Assembly: GCA_028290465.1 (NCBI GenBank)
Contig: JAQGJU010000045.1
Location: 1-64,000 of the forward strand
From: Xanthobacteraceae bacterium
GTDB lineage: Bacteria; Pseudomonadota; Alphaproteobacteria; Rhizobiales; Xanthobacteraceae
Direction: 5' to 3'
Length of the DNA: 64,000 nt
Below are positions 1 through 9,771 of the stretch, one piece after another. The number at the start of each line of letters is the position of its first letter. Within the stretch, counting starts at the first letter, position 1. The notes under the pieces are model-generated. The model was not told the origin of the DNA. It worked only from the letters and a program-made list of their open reading frames with translations, and did not search any database. A program made the position numbers and the translations under genes.

Positions 1-1
1 C

Positions 2-700
2 GCGGAAGCCGGCGTGAAGACGAACGCCAAATGGCTGCTGGCCGAAGGCGCTGACGCTGCCGCGATGACACGCTCGATCCCGCTCGCCAAGGCGCTCGAC
101 GATTGCCTCATTGCGTATCGAATGAACGGCGAGATGCTGCGTCCCGAACAGGGCTATCCGGCGCGGCTCGTCGTGCCGGGCTGGCAGGGCAACATGTGGG
201 TGAAGTGGTTGCGGCGGCTCAAGCTCGGCGACGAGCCCTGGTTCGCGCGCGAGGAGACTTCGAAATACACCGACCTGATGGAGAGCGGCAAAGCGCGCCA
301 CTTCACCTTCGTGATGGATGCGAAGTCGGTCATCACATCGCCGTCGCCGCAGGCGCCGCTGCGCCACAAAGGCTTCACGGTGATCTCCGGGCTCGCTTGG
401 TCAGGGCGCGGAAAGATCAAACGCATCGACGTTTCGCTCGATGGCGGCAAGAACTGGCGCGAGGCCAAGATTGACGGGCTCGTTCTCGACAAGGCTGTGT
501 CACGCTTCTACGCCGAGACCGAGTGGACGGGTGAGGAACTGCTGCTGCAGTCCCGCGCGATCGACGAGACCTGCTACGTACAGCCGACCAAGATCGAACT
601 TCTCAAGATCCGCGGCGTCAACTCGATCTACCACAACAACGGCATCCAGACCTGGTTGGTGAAACCGGACGGCGAGGTCGAGAATGTCGAAGTGTCGTAG
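2..700 (+). CDS. soxC: Sulfane dehydrogenase subunit SoxC, C-terminal part (cut by window edge)
   Basis: Reading frame is open from the first bases, so the gene starts outside the window; about 232 C-terminal residues are present. What remains is the end of the molybdopterin domain followed by the immunoglobulin-like dimerisation domain typical of sulfite-oxidase-fold enzymes (the SLDGGKNW and TWLVKPDGEVENV stretches). SoxC is the molybdenum subunit that, with the cytochrome SoxD, oxidises the SoxY-bound sulfane sulfur in the periplasm during thiosulfate oxidation. It overlaps soxD by 17 bp, the usual soxCD arrangement, implying translational coupling. A plain sulfite dehydrogenase is the alternative, but the soxD partner argues for SoxC. 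Confidence 0.88.
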   Translation, partial: AEAGVKTNAKWLLAEGADAAAMTRSIPLAKALDDCLIAYRMNGEMLRPEQGYPARLVVPGWQGNMWVKWLRRLKLGDEPWFAREETSKYTDLMESGKARHFTFVMDAKSVITSPSPQAPLRHKGFTVISGLAWSGRGKIKRIDVSLDGGKNWREAKIDGLVLDKAVSRFYAETEWTGEELLLQSRAIDETCYVQPTKIELLKIRGVNSIYHNNGIQTWLVKPDGEVENVEVS

Positions 701-1340
701 CTTCGCCCTCGCAGGTCTCGTTACCGCGTCGCTCGTAGCAACGGCGTTCGCCGAATCCTCCAAACGCAACATCGGCCACGCCGCAACGCCCGCCGAAATC
801 GCCGGCTGGGACATCGACGTGCGGCCGGACGGGCAGGGCCTGCCGGTCGGCAAGGGCTCGGTGAAGGATGGCGAAACCGTCTACATGGCGAAGTGCGCCG
901 CGTGTCACGGCGAATTCGGCGAAGGCGTCGGACGTTGGCCGGTGCTGGCCGGCGGCCGTGGTACGCTGAAGTCCGACGATCCGGGCAAGACGGTCGGCTC
1001 GTATTTTCCATACCTGTCGAGCGTGATCGACTATGTGCGGCACACCATGCCGTTCGGCGACGCGCAATCGCTCACCAACGACGAACTCTATGCCGTGGTC
1101 GCCTATCTGTTGTTTCTCAACGATGTGGTCGACGATAAATTCGTGCTCGACCGCGACACGTTCCGTCAGGTCAAGCTGCCGAACGAGCAGGGCTTTGTCG
1201 ATGACGACCGCCGCACCGCCGAGAAGGCGTTCTGGAATTCGAAACCCTGCATGCGGAATTGCAAAACCGATGTGAGGGTGACCGGGCGGGCGCGGGCGAT
1301 CGACGTGACGCCTGAGGACAAGACGCCGCCGAAGAAATGA
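684..1340 (+). CDS. soxD: SoxD-like c-type cytochrome, short single-haem form
   Basis: 218 residues with a signal peptide (about residues 1-23) and one haem site CAACH at residues 71-75; the M in HTMPFGD is a candidate axial ligand. It is the electron acceptor of SoxC in the periplasmic Sox multienzyme system. The ATG at 684 lies inside the end of soxC. Well-studied SoxD proteins such as that of Paracoccus are about 380 residues with two haems; this one ends after the first haem domain with a Lys/Pro-rich tail containing two Cys (CMRNC), so it is a naturally short form. The reading frame shows no sign of truncation. Confidence 0.85.
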   Translation: MSKCRSFALAGLVTASLVATAFAESSKRNIGHAATPAEIAGWDIDVRPDGQGLPVGKGSVKDGETVYMAKCAACHGEFGEGVGRWPVLAGGRGTLKSDDPGKTVGSYFPYLSSVIDYVRHTMPFGDAQSLTNDELYAVVAYLLFLNDVVDDKFVLDRDTFRQVKLPNEQGFVDDDRRTAEKAFWNSKPCMRNCKTDVRVTGRARAIDVTPEDKTPPKK

Positions 1341-1506
1341 TGTCGGACGAGTGACATTCTGTCGCGGAGAGAAGCGTTCCGCCGAACCGGCCGACCGGAG
1401 ACAGATCTGCTGGTTGATGCCAGAAATTAGAAACTAAAGCGGTGCGGTTTTAAGTTAGTTGTTTTGCGAACCGCCGTGGTGGCGTTAAAGTTATATTGGG
1501 ATCTGA

Positions 1507-1842
1507 ATGTTGGGCCGGTTCAATGCGTACGGAGCGCGGGCACGAGCGATCGGAGCCGCCATGCTTGGGATGCTCGGCGCGGGATCGTCGGCGCAGGCCG
1601 CCGCTGACCTTGAGCTTGGCCGCTATCTGGCGACCGAGTGCACGACCTGCCATCGACCGGGCGCGGCCACCGCCGCCATCCCGAACATCTACAGCCTCGC
1701 GGAATCTACTTTCGCCGAGGTCATGAAGGGCTATCGTGACAAGCGTCTTGCCAATCCGGTGATGCAGAATATCGCCAGCCGTCTCAGCGACGACGACATC
1801 GCGGCGCTGGCTGCGTTCTTTGCGACTGTCAAAGCCAATTAA
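1507..1842 (+). CDS. Small cytochrome c, haem subunit of flavocytochrome c sulfide dehydrogenase
   Basis: 111 residues: N-terminal signal segment (hydrophobic, about 14-32), haem motif CTTCH at residues 45-49, and a C-terminal helix (SDDDIAALAAFF) typical of cytochrome c sulfide dehydrogenase small subunits (FccA/SoxE type). The flavoprotein subunit gene begins 25 bp downstream, so the pair is probably one transcript. Role: accepts electrons from the flavoprotein during sulfide oxidation in the periplasm. The start at 1507 follows a weak GGGAT element; an internal ATG at 1561 is possible but would shorten the signal region. It is preceded by about 165 bp of AT-richer sequence that may hold its own promoter. 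Confidence 0.8.
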   Translation: MLGRFNAYGARARAIGAAMLGMLGAGSSAQAAADLELGRYLATECTTCHRPGAATAAIPNIYSLAESTFAEVMKGYRDKRLANPVMQNIASRLSDDDIAALAAFFATVKAN

Positions 1843-1867
1843 ACAAGACGAACCCCGGGGGGAAGCC

Positions 1868-3139
1868 ATGCCGAAACTGACACGCCGACATTTTACCACG
1901 CTGGCCGGCGCCTCGCTGGCCTCCGGCCTGTTCGCACCGGCCGCGATCGGGCAGGCGAAACCGCGCGTCATTGTGATCGGCGGCGGACCGGCCGGCGCCA
2001 CCATCGCCCGCTACGTCAACAAGGAATCCAACGGCGCCGTCCACGTCACGCTGATCGAGCCGCAGAAGGAGTTCACCACCTGCTTTTTCTCCAACCTCTA
2101 TGTCGGCGGCTATCGCGACTTGCAGTCGCTGACCCACAATTACGACAAGGTGCGCAAGGAAGGCGTCAACGTCGTGCAGGCGACCGCCGCCGGCATCAAC
2201 CCGGCGACCAAGACGGTCGTGCTCACCACGCAGGAGCGGTTGCCCTACGATCGGCTGGTGGTGGCGCCCGGCATCGACCTGAAATTCGACTCCGTGCCGG
2301 GCTATTCGGAAGCCGCATCCGAAATCATGCCGCATGCCTGGAAGGCCGGACCGCAAACCGAACTGCTGGTCAAGAAGCTCAACGCGCTGAATGACGGCGA
2401 CCAGATCGTCATGATTGCGCCGCCGAATCCGTATCGCTGCCCGCCCGGTCCGTATGAGCGCGCGTCGATGTTCGCGCATGTGCTCAAGACCAAGGGCCAC
2501 ACCAAATCGAAGATCCTGATCCTCGATCCGAAGCCGACTTTCTCCAAGCAGGCGCTGTTCCTCGAAGGCTGGGAGAAGCACTATCCGGGCATGATCGAAT
2601 GGCAGGATCCCAAGATGCATGGCGGCATCAAGGGCGTCGATGCGACGACCGGCGAGGTCAAGACCGATCTCGCCAACTATAAGGCGCAACTGGTCAACGT
2701 GATTCCGGCCCAGATGGCCGGCAAGATCGCGCGCGACGCCGGCCTTGCCGACCAGACCGGGTTCTGCCCGATCGATCCAGAAACCATGAAGTCGAAATCC
2801 AACACCGACATCTTCGTGGTCGGCGACGCCTGCATTCCGGGCGACATGCCGAAGTCGGCGTTCTCGGCCAACAGCCAGGCCAAGGTCGCCGCGATGGTAA
2901 TCCGGGCCGAACTGACCGGCGCCAGGGCGTTTCCGGCGCGTTATTCCAACACCTGCTGGAGCCTGATCGAAACCGACGAGAACGTGAAGGTCGGTGGCGC
3001 CTATGAGCCCGGCGAGGGCAAGATCAAGGCGAGTTCGACCTTCGTCAGCCAGAAGGACGAGGCTCCCGAGCTGCGCGCGCAGAACTACAAGGAATCCACC
3101 GACTGGTATGCCAGCATCGTGGCCGATATGTTCGGCTAA
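1868..3139 (+). CDS. fccB: Sulfide dehydrogenase flavoprotein subunit (FccB/SoxF)
   Basis: 423 residues from the ATG at 1868, which follows a purine-rich GGGGGGAAG ribosome site; an upstream in-frame extension to 1820 would put extra residues before the signal. The protein starts with a twin-arginine signal (TRRHF, residues 4-8, then a hydrophobic stretch). A dinucleotide-binding motif follows (VIGGGPAGATIARY). The three cysteines expected in flavocytochrome c are visible: TTCFFSN (the covalent FAD site in the family), YRCPPGPYER and GFCPIDP (redox disulfide pair). It oxidises sulfide to sulfur in the periplasm and passes electrons to the adjacent cytochrome. Linkage to soxCD suggests combined sulfide and thiosulfate oxidation. 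Confidence 0.92.
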   Translation: MPKLTRRHFTTLAGASLASGLFAPAAIGQAKPRVIVIGGGPAGATIARYVNKESNGAVHVTLIEPQKEFTTCFFSNLYVGGYRDLQSLTHNYDKVRKEGVNVVQATAAGINPATKTVVLTTQERLPYDRLVVAPGIDLKFDSVPGYSEAASEIMPHAWKAGPQTELLVKKLNALNDGDQIVMIAPPNPYRCPPGPYERASMFAHVLKTKGHTKSKILILDPKPTFSKQALFLEGWEKHYPGMIEWQDPKMHGGIKGVDATTGEVKTDLANYKAQLVNVIPAQMAGKIARDAGLADQTGFCPIDPETMKSKSNTDIFVVGDACIPGDMPKSAFSANSQAKVAAMVIRAELTGARAFPARYSNTCWSLIETDENVKVGGAYEPGEGKIKASSTFVSQKDEAPELRAQNYKESTDWYASIVADMFG

Positions 3140-3174
3140 GCCCGCACTGTCCGGGTTGCATGAGTTGCAAAGGG

Positions 3175-3198
3175 GCGCCGCGATGCGGCGCTCTTTTT
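3175..3198 (+). terminator. Rho-independent terminator after fccB
   Basis: A perfect 7-bp stem GCGCCGC / GCGGCGC with a GAT loop is followed by TCTTTTT. It sits 35 bp after the fccB stop and closes the sulfide/sox transcript before the peroxidase gene. Confidence 0.85.
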
Positions 3199-3331
3199 GC
3201 GTTAGGCGTTGAGCTGTCTGCTTTTTGAAGCGATGATGGCCATGCACGCCGTTGTCGCACGTCCGTAGCACGGGAATTTGCCGGCTCACGCCAGGTATCG
3301 AACACGTTCGATCCAAGCAGATGAGGGCCAC

Positions 3332-4393
3332 ATGCGATATCATTGGACATTGGTTTGGGTTGCTGCCGCTGTTGCGGCGATGCCATGCATTACGGTCGCC
3401 ATCGCCCAGACATCGACGTTATCGCCGAGCGCTCTCGCGTCGATGAAGGCCGACTATAAACGGCCACCGCCGCGTCCGATCAACAATCAGGATGTGGTCG
3501 ACCTCGGACGATTGCTGTTCTGGGACCCGCGCGTTTCAGCGTCAGGTAAGACAGGGTGTGTGAATTGCCATCTGCCGCAGCTTGGCTGGGCGGTGACCGA
3601 TCCTCGCAGCCGCAATGACTCCGGCAAGATGACCTCGCGGCGGTCGCAGCCGTTGATCGGCCTTGGTCATGCCGATCCGTCGACGCCGCTCGGCTGGGAT
3701 GGCCGCAACGCCAGCTATGAGGCGCAGGCGAAGAATTCGATCGCGACCGGTTCGATGTCGATGCGAGAAACCGATATGCCGGTAAAAGTAGACGTGATCG
3801 AGCAGCGCATTCGCGACGTTCCTCAGTATGTTGAAATGTTCAACAAGGCGATGCCGAACGCGCCGATCAACATCGACACGATCGTAACGGCGATCGCCGA
3901 ATACGAGCGTACGATGGAGCCCGGTATCGCGTTGTTCGACCGCTGGATATCCGGCGATGAGAACGCCGTTTCGGAATCCGCCAAACGGGGTTTTGTCCTG
4001 TTCAACGGCAAGGCCAACTGTTCCGGCTGTCATTCCGGATGGCGTCTGACCGATGACAATTTCCATGACATCGGAACGACGACGACGGATCGCGGGCGCG
4101 GCCGCGAACTCAAGGACGATGCCATGATGCAGTTCGCGTTCAAGACGCCGACACTACGCTCGGTCGCGATGCGGCCGCCCTACATGCACAACGGCTCGGT
4201 CGCCACGCTGCACGATGTGGTCAAGCACTACGAGAAGGGCGGCATTGATCGTCTGAGCCGGTCGCCGATGATGATGCCACTGGAACTGACCGAGCAGGAT
4301 CGCCAGGATCTGGTCAGCTTCATGCAGAGCCTGACCGGCTCTCCGGACGGCGAGGCACCCCCGACGCTGCCGTCCCAGGTCTCCCGCCTCTAA
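3332..4393 (+). CDS. Di-heme cytochrome c peroxidase / MauG-family protein
   Basis: 353 residues from the ATG at 3332, which gives a clean signal peptide (MRYHW then a hydrophobic run ending near TVAIAQ). Two haem-binding motifs are visible: CVNCH at residues 76-80 and CSGCH at 230-234, with conserved family blocks LGRLLFWDPRVS, GWDGRNAS and PPYMHNGS. Members are periplasmic, either reducing hydrogen peroxide or carrying out MauG-type oxidations. It is separated from the sox genes by a strong terminator and so is probably transcribed alone. No methylamine-dehydrogenase genes are nearby, so a peroxidase role is the simpler reading; the actual substrate cannot be told from sequence. Confidence 0.85.
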   Translation: MRYHWTLVWVAAAVAAMPCITVAIAQTSTLSPSALASMKADYKRPPPRPINNQDVVDLGRLLFWDPRVSASGKTGCVNCHLPQLGWAVTDPRSRNDSGKMTSRRSQPLIGLGHADPSTPLGWDGRNASYEAQAKNSIATGSMSMRETDMPVKVDVIEQRIRDVPQYVEMFNKAMPNAPINIDTIVTAIAEYERTMEPGIALFDRWISGDENAVSESAKRGFVLFNGKANCSGCHSGWRLTDDNFHDIGTTTTDRGRGRELKDDAMMQFAFKTPTLRSVAMRPPYMHNGSVATLHDVVKHYEKGGIDRLSRSPMMMPLELTEQDRQDLVSFMQSLTGSPDGEAPPTLPSQVSRL

Positions 4394-4534
4394 GCTCGAT
4401 GGGGCCTCTAAAAAGGGTGTAGGCGCTTGAAATGTCGCGGCTTTTCGGCCACGGCTTCACATGCACATGTGCTTGCATAATCGCGTTTGCCCTTTATGGT
4501 GCCGCTCGCACCCTTCTGAGGAAACGTGACATCC

Positions 4535-5521
4535 ATGGCCAAACTTCAGCTTTCCATCGCCGTCGGCGACTACGACCGCACCCGTCCGCTGCTCGACGGT
4601 TCCGTGCAGATCGACGGCGTCGATCCGGTCTACATGACGCTGTCGCCGGAGGAGATTTTCTTTCGCGCCTTCCGGGGCGCGGAATTCGACGTCTGCGAAT
4701 TGTCGCTGTCCAGTTCGACGGTGAAGACCGCGCTCGGCGATTTCCCCTATGTGGGCGTGCCGGCCTTCGTGTCGCGGGCGTTTCGCCACACCTCGATTTA
4801 CGTGCGGACCGACCGCATCAAGAAGCCGGAAGACCTCAAGGGCAAGAAGATCGGCCTGCCCGAATATCAGTTGACCGCCAATGTGTGGGCGCGGGCGCTT
4901 CTGGAAGACGACTACGGTGTGAAGCCGTCCGACGTCACCTGGGTTCGCGGCGGCATCGAGCATCCGGGCCGGCCGGAGAAGATCAAGCTGAACCTGCCGG
5001 CCGGCGTGAAGCTTGAAAACGCGCCCGAGGGCAAAACCATCTCGCAACTGCTGGCCGATGGCGCCATCGACGGCTTCATCGCGCCGCGTCCGCCGAAGCT
5101 CGACGCGCCGCACCCGCATATCGGCTGGCTGTTCCCGGACCCGACCGCGACCGCGAAGGATTATTACAAGCGCACCGGCGTGTTCCCGATCATGCATATG
5201 ACCGGCGTCAAGCGCGAACTCGCCGACAAGCATCCGTGGCTGCCGGCCGCGATCTTCAAGGCGTTTGAGCAGGCCAAACAGAAGGCCATCGAGCACCTGT
5301 CCGACACCTCGGCCACCAAGGTGACCTTGCCGTTCATCGAAGAACAGCTCACCGCGGCGCGTCAGTTGATGGGCGAGGATTACTGGTCGTACGGCATCGC
5401 GGCCAACCGTAAGACGCTGGACACGTTCCTGTCGCACCACCACCGCCAGGGCCTGTCGTCCCGGCTGGTGACGGTCGAGGAGCTGTTTCATCCGTCGACG
5501 TTCGAGAGCTTTAAGCTGTAG
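4535..5521 (+). CDS. 4,5-dihydroxyphthalate decarboxylase-like protein (Pht5 family)
   Basis: 328 residues from the ATG at 4535; a GTG at 4526 is in frame but lies very close to the GAGGAA ribosome site. The sequence has the hallmarks of the Pht5-type family, which has a periplasmic-binding-protein-like fold but no signal peptide: AVGDYDRTRPLLDG near the N-terminus, LSPEEIFFRAFRG, VSRAFRHTSIYVRTD, GLPEYQLTANVWARA and the FPIMHM and ATKVTLPF blocks. Known members decarboxylate 4,5-dihydroxyphthalate to protocatechuate; close relatives are often labelled ABC substrate-binding proteins. It lies next to a catabolic/transport operon on the other strand, and a paralogue occurs at 21947-22990. The family is clear; the substrate is inferred. 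Confidence 0.8.
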   Translation: MAKLQLSIAVGDYDRTRPLLDGSVQIDGVDPVYMTLSPEEIFFRAFRGAEFDVCELSLSSSTVKTALGDFPYVGVPAFVSRAFRHTSIYVRTDRIKKPEDLKGKKIGLPEYQLTANVWARALLEDDYGVKPSDVTWVRGGIEHPGRPEKIKLNLPAGVKLENAPEGKTISQLLADGAIDGFIAPRPPKLDAPHPHIGWLFPDPTATAKDYYKRTGVFPIMHMTGVKRELADKHPWLPAAIFKAFEQAKQKAIEHLSDTSATKVTLPFIEEQLTAARQLMGEDYWSYGIAANRKTLDTFLSHHHRQGLSSRLVTVEELFHPSTFESFKL

Positions 5522-5544
5522 GCGATTACTGCCGCTCAATCCGA

Positions 5545-5646
5545 CCTCGTCCTGAGGAGCGCTCTGAAAGAGCGCGTCTCGAAGGACGCGGTCGGCTCCC
5601 ATGGTTCGAGACGCGCGGCCAAATGGCCGCGCTCCTCACCATGAGG
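5545..5646. repeat. Dispersed palindromic repeat family A, copy 1
   Basis: About 100 bp of nested palindromes between two convergent genes. It begins CCTCGTCCTGAGGAGCGC and ends GCGCTCCTCACCATGAGG, with internal hairpins and the two half-sites TCTCGAAGGACGCG and GGTTCGAGACGCG. Its reverse complement aligns along its length with 23017-23113. Such REP-like intergenic elements are common in Hyphomicrobiales; here it may also act as a bidirectional terminator. Confidence 0.85.
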
Positions 5647-5673
5647 CAGAAAGGGAACGGCTCTCGGGAGAGC

Positions 5674-7170
<1,497 letters not shown>

Positions 7171-7203
7171 GGGATCACCTTCGCGACAATAACAATCGGA
7201 GAT

Positions 7204-7230
7204 CCCGCGACGCCGGACGGGCGTCGCGGG
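7204..7230 (-). promoter_or_regulatory. Intercistronic hairpin between solute-binding protein and ALDH genes
   Basis: Perfect 11-bp inverted repeat CCCGCGACGCC / GGCGTCGCGGG around a 5-nt loop, in the 75-bp gap after the solute-binding protein stop codon. There is no T-run in the transcription direction, so it is more likely an mRNA-stabilising or processing hairpin that raises the binding-protein message than a full terminator. Confidence 0.6.
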
Positions 7231-7245
7231 TTTAGAACGCGCGAT

Positions 7246-8202
7246 TTACTTGACGATCTGGATCAGCTCGGCGGTCTGTTCCTTGGTCAGCGGCGCCGGA
7301 ATGAACTTCAGGTTCACCGCTTCCGGGATCAGCGTGTCGAGGCCGTGAATGGCGTCCGGATTGATCAGGCTCTTCGGGAAGAATTCCTCGCGCACGCGCT
7401 TCGCCATCGGCTCGGAGACGCGGACGAATTCGGCGTAGTCCTTCAGGACCTGCGGGTTGTCCGAATACATGTAATCGATCGACTCGCGATAGGCCTTCAT
7501 GAAGCGGTCGATGACGTCCTTGCGCTTCACCAGCGTCTCGGCATTGGCCACGATCACCCGGATGGTCTGGCCGCGCACCAGCGCGGCGTCGGTCGCCTTG
7601 GCGACGATGTGAATTTTGCCCTCTTCGATTTCCTTCAGGCCGAACGGCGGCGACGCCCAGCCTACATCGACCTGATCGGTCATCACGGCGGTCAGGGTCG
7701 AGGTCGGGTTGCCGGTCGCCTGCGGCTTCGCGGTCAGCTTGAACTCGCTGAGGAACGCCCGCACCACGCTCTGGGTCGAGGAGCCGTTGCTGGAGAACGC
7801 GATGGTTTTGTCGTTTGCATCCTTCAGCGTCTTGATCGCCGGGTTCTTGGCGTACCAATAGTCGGCGGCGCCGGTCGCTTGGGCGCCGATGATGCGCACC
7901 GGCGCACCCTTCACATAAGCCGCCATGGCGCCCTGGGTGCCGACCGCGAGGCCGAGATCGACGCTGCCGGAGATCACCGGCTGCAAAGTCTCACCGCTGC
8001 CGCCGGTATAGATCATCTCGAGCTGCAGGCCGTGCTTCTTGAAAATGCCGGCCTTGTCGCCGAGGTGCGCGACCGAGGTATCCCAGTTGCCGCGCTGGCC
8101 GATCGACAGTTTGACGGTGTCGTCGGCGCGGGCGGCGGTGCCGGCCAACAGCAGCGCCGAGGCGCAGGCAAAAACGAATCCGAACGTGCGGATGTGTGTC
8201 AT
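7246..8202 (-). CDS. ABC transporter periplasmic substrate-binding protein (NMT1/TauA/SsuA-like)
   Basis: 318 residues with a typical signal peptide (about 1-26, ending TAARA). The mature start KLSIGQRGNWDTSVAHL, the SGSVDLGLAVGTQGAMAAY segment and the later MTDQVDVGWASPPFG block are characteristic of the NMT1/SsuA group that binds sulfonates, nitrate, pyrimidine precursors or aromatic acids. It delivers ligand to the two permeases encoded immediately upstream (22-bp gap). Neighbouring metabolic genes suggest a carboxylate or aromatic ligand, but ligand prediction in this group from sequence alone is unreliable. Confidence 0.88.
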   Translation of the reverse strand: MTHIRTFGFVFACASALLLAGTAARADDTVKLSIGQRGNWDTSVAHLGDKAGIFKKHGLQLEMIYTGGSGETLQPVISGSVDLGLAVGTQGAMAAYVKGAPVRIIGAQATGAADYWYAKNPAIKTLKDANDKTIAFSSNGSSTQSVVRAFLSEFKLTAKPQATGNPTSTLTAVMTDQVDVGWASPPFGLKEIEEGKIHIVAKATDAALVRGQTIRVIVANAETLVKRKDVIDRFMKAYRESIDYMYSDNPQVLKDYAEFVRVSEPMAKRVREEFFPKSLINPDAIHGLDTLIPEAVNLKFIPAPLTKEQTAELIQIVK

Positions 8203-8224
8203 GGGTTACTCCTCCTACGAGATG

Positions 8225-9022
8225 TTATGAACGTTTGATCTTGTCGAGGCCGCCGAAACGGCCCACCAGCGCGTTGACGCCAATCGAAAGCACGAACAGC
8301 ACGATCAGCAGCGCATACATGCGCGGCATGTCGAACGTGCTGTAAGCATTGATGATCAGGAAGCCGATGCCCTTGTTCGACAGCTTGGTCTCGGCCAGCA
8401 ACGTGCCGATGATGGCGACGCCGAGCCCGAGCCGAATGCCATTGATGATCGGGTGGCGCATCGCCGGAATGTAGATCTTGGTCATCATCTGCCAGGCATT
8501 GGCCCGGTAGGTGCGTCCGACGCTGATCAGCACAGGCTTGATCTGGCGCATGCCGGCCGCGGTCGACAGCGCGATCGGAAAGAAGCACGAGATGGTGCCG
8601 AGCGCGATCTTGGAGCCGGGCCCGATGCCGAACCACATGATCATCACCGGGAAGAAGATGATCTTCGGCGTCGGCCCGAGATAGTACAGATATGGTTCGA
8701 ACGATTTGCCGAGCAGCTTGTTGCTGCCGAGTATCAGCCCGGCCAGCAACCCGCCGACTCCGCCGATGCCCAGCGCGACCGCGACTTCAAAGCCGGTCCA
8801 GCCGAGGTTCCAGTAATAATCCTTGTCGATCAACAGTTCGCCGACTGCCTTGCTGATTGCGACCAACGACGGCACCACGTCGCGGTACAGCCAGCCCGAT
8901 CGGGACAGCACTTCCCAGAACGCCAGCACGCCGACGATGATGGCGATGCGCACCATCGTCACCGGATCGGCCAGCGCCGGTCGCGGTGTCCGCGCGGCTG
9001 TCAGTTGGCCGGCGTGAGCCAT
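8225..9022 (-). CDS. ABC transporter inner-membrane permease (SsuC/TauC type), first
   Basis: 265 residues, about six hydrophobic segments, with a BPD_transp_1 domain and the ATPase-contact (EAA-type) loop in the region MRQIKPVLISVGRTYRANA. Its start overlaps the end of the second permease gene by 22 bp, so the two are translationally coupled. It forms the membrane channel of the importer with the permease at 9001-9771, the ATPase at 9768-10634 and the binding protein at 7246-8202. The presence of two different permeases implies a heterodimeric channel, as opposed to the single-permease SsuC/TauC layout. Confidence 0.9.
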   Translation of the reverse strand: MAHAGQLTAARTPRPALADPVTMVRIAIIVGVLAFWEVLSRSGWLYRDVVPSLVAISKAVGELLIDKDYYWNLGWTGFEVAVALGIGGVGGLLAGLILGSNKLLGKSFEPYLYYLGPTPKIIFFPVMIMWFGIGPGSKIALGTISCFFPIALSTAAGMRQIKPVLISVGRTYRANAWQMMTKIYIPAMRHPIINGIRLGLGVAIIGTLLAETKLSNKGIGFLIINAYSTFDMPRMYALLIVLFVLSIGVNALVGRFGGLDKIKRS

Positions 9023-9771
9023 CGCTCAATCCTTTCCGTGAGGGCGAATACGATGATGCTGACCAGGATGACGAAGCAGATCGCTGCATAAGTTCCGGCC
9101 AGATCGTAGCGCTCGGCAAGTTCGTTGATGAGCTGGCCGAGTCCGCCGAAATTGATCAGGAACTCGACGCCGACGATGTTGATCAGCGCGAAGATCAGGC
9201 CGAGCCGCAGCCCTACGAAGATGGTCGGCAGCGCCGACGGCAGCATGATCTTCCAGAACAGTTGGCTCTCGGACATGCTGAACGAGCGGCCGACATTGAT
9301 CAGCACCCTCCGTGTGCCGGCGAGGCCCTCGATGGTCTTCAGGATCACGGGCGGCAGCGCGGCCACGAAACCGATCATGATGATGGTCCACGGGCTGCGC
9401 CCGAAGATCACCAGGAACAGCGGGTACATCAGCACGATCGGGGCGGCCGCCATCGCGGCCACCCAGGTCTCGGTGGCGCGGCGCAGGATGTCGACCTGAA
9501 ACAGCAGCACGCCGATCGAAACGCCGACCACGGTCAGCATCGCGGCGGCGGTCAGCACTTCTGAGCCGGTCGCCACGAAACGCTGCAGCACATGCTCCTC
9601 GACGATGATGCGCTCGAAGCTCATCGCGATTTCGGACGGCGGCGGCACGATGAACTTGCTGATCACGTTGAGCCGGATCAGCACCTCAAAGGCCAGCACT
9701 GATAATGCCAGCGATCCGAAGCCGATCAGCGGCGGGATGACCCGGCTTCGGGCCATGGCATCGGCCTTCAT
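9001..9771 (-). CDS. ABC transporter inner-membrane permease, second
   Basis: 256 residues when started at the ATG at 9771. That start is chosen because it overlaps the ATPase stop codon as ATGA (translational coupling); longer in-frame extensions would run inside the ATPase gene. Hydrophobic segments and the EAA-type loop (TIEGLAGTRRVLINVGRS) mark a BPD_transp_1 permease of the SsuC/TauC group. It pairs with the permease at 8225-9022. The arrangement ATPase-permease-permease-binding protein is complete, so the importer should be functional. Confidence 0.9.
   Translation of the reverse strand: MKADAMARSRVIPPLIGFGSLALSVLAFEVLIRLNVISKFIVPPPSEIAMSFERIIVEEHVLQRFVATGSEVLTAAAMLTVVGVSIGVLLFQVDILRRATETWVAAMAAAPIVLMYPLFLVIFGRSPWTIIMIGFVAALPPVILKTIEGLAGTRRVLINVGRSFSMSESQLFWKIMLPSALPTIFVGLRLGLIFALINIVGVEFLINFGGLGQLINELAERYDLAGTYAAICFVILVSIIVFALTERIERWLTPAN

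Noticed and set aside
1454-1487. Weak inverted repeat GCGGTT...AACCGC between soxD and the small cytochrome gene
   Set aside because: Only 6-bp arms with a long loop and no U-run; not enough for a terminator call.
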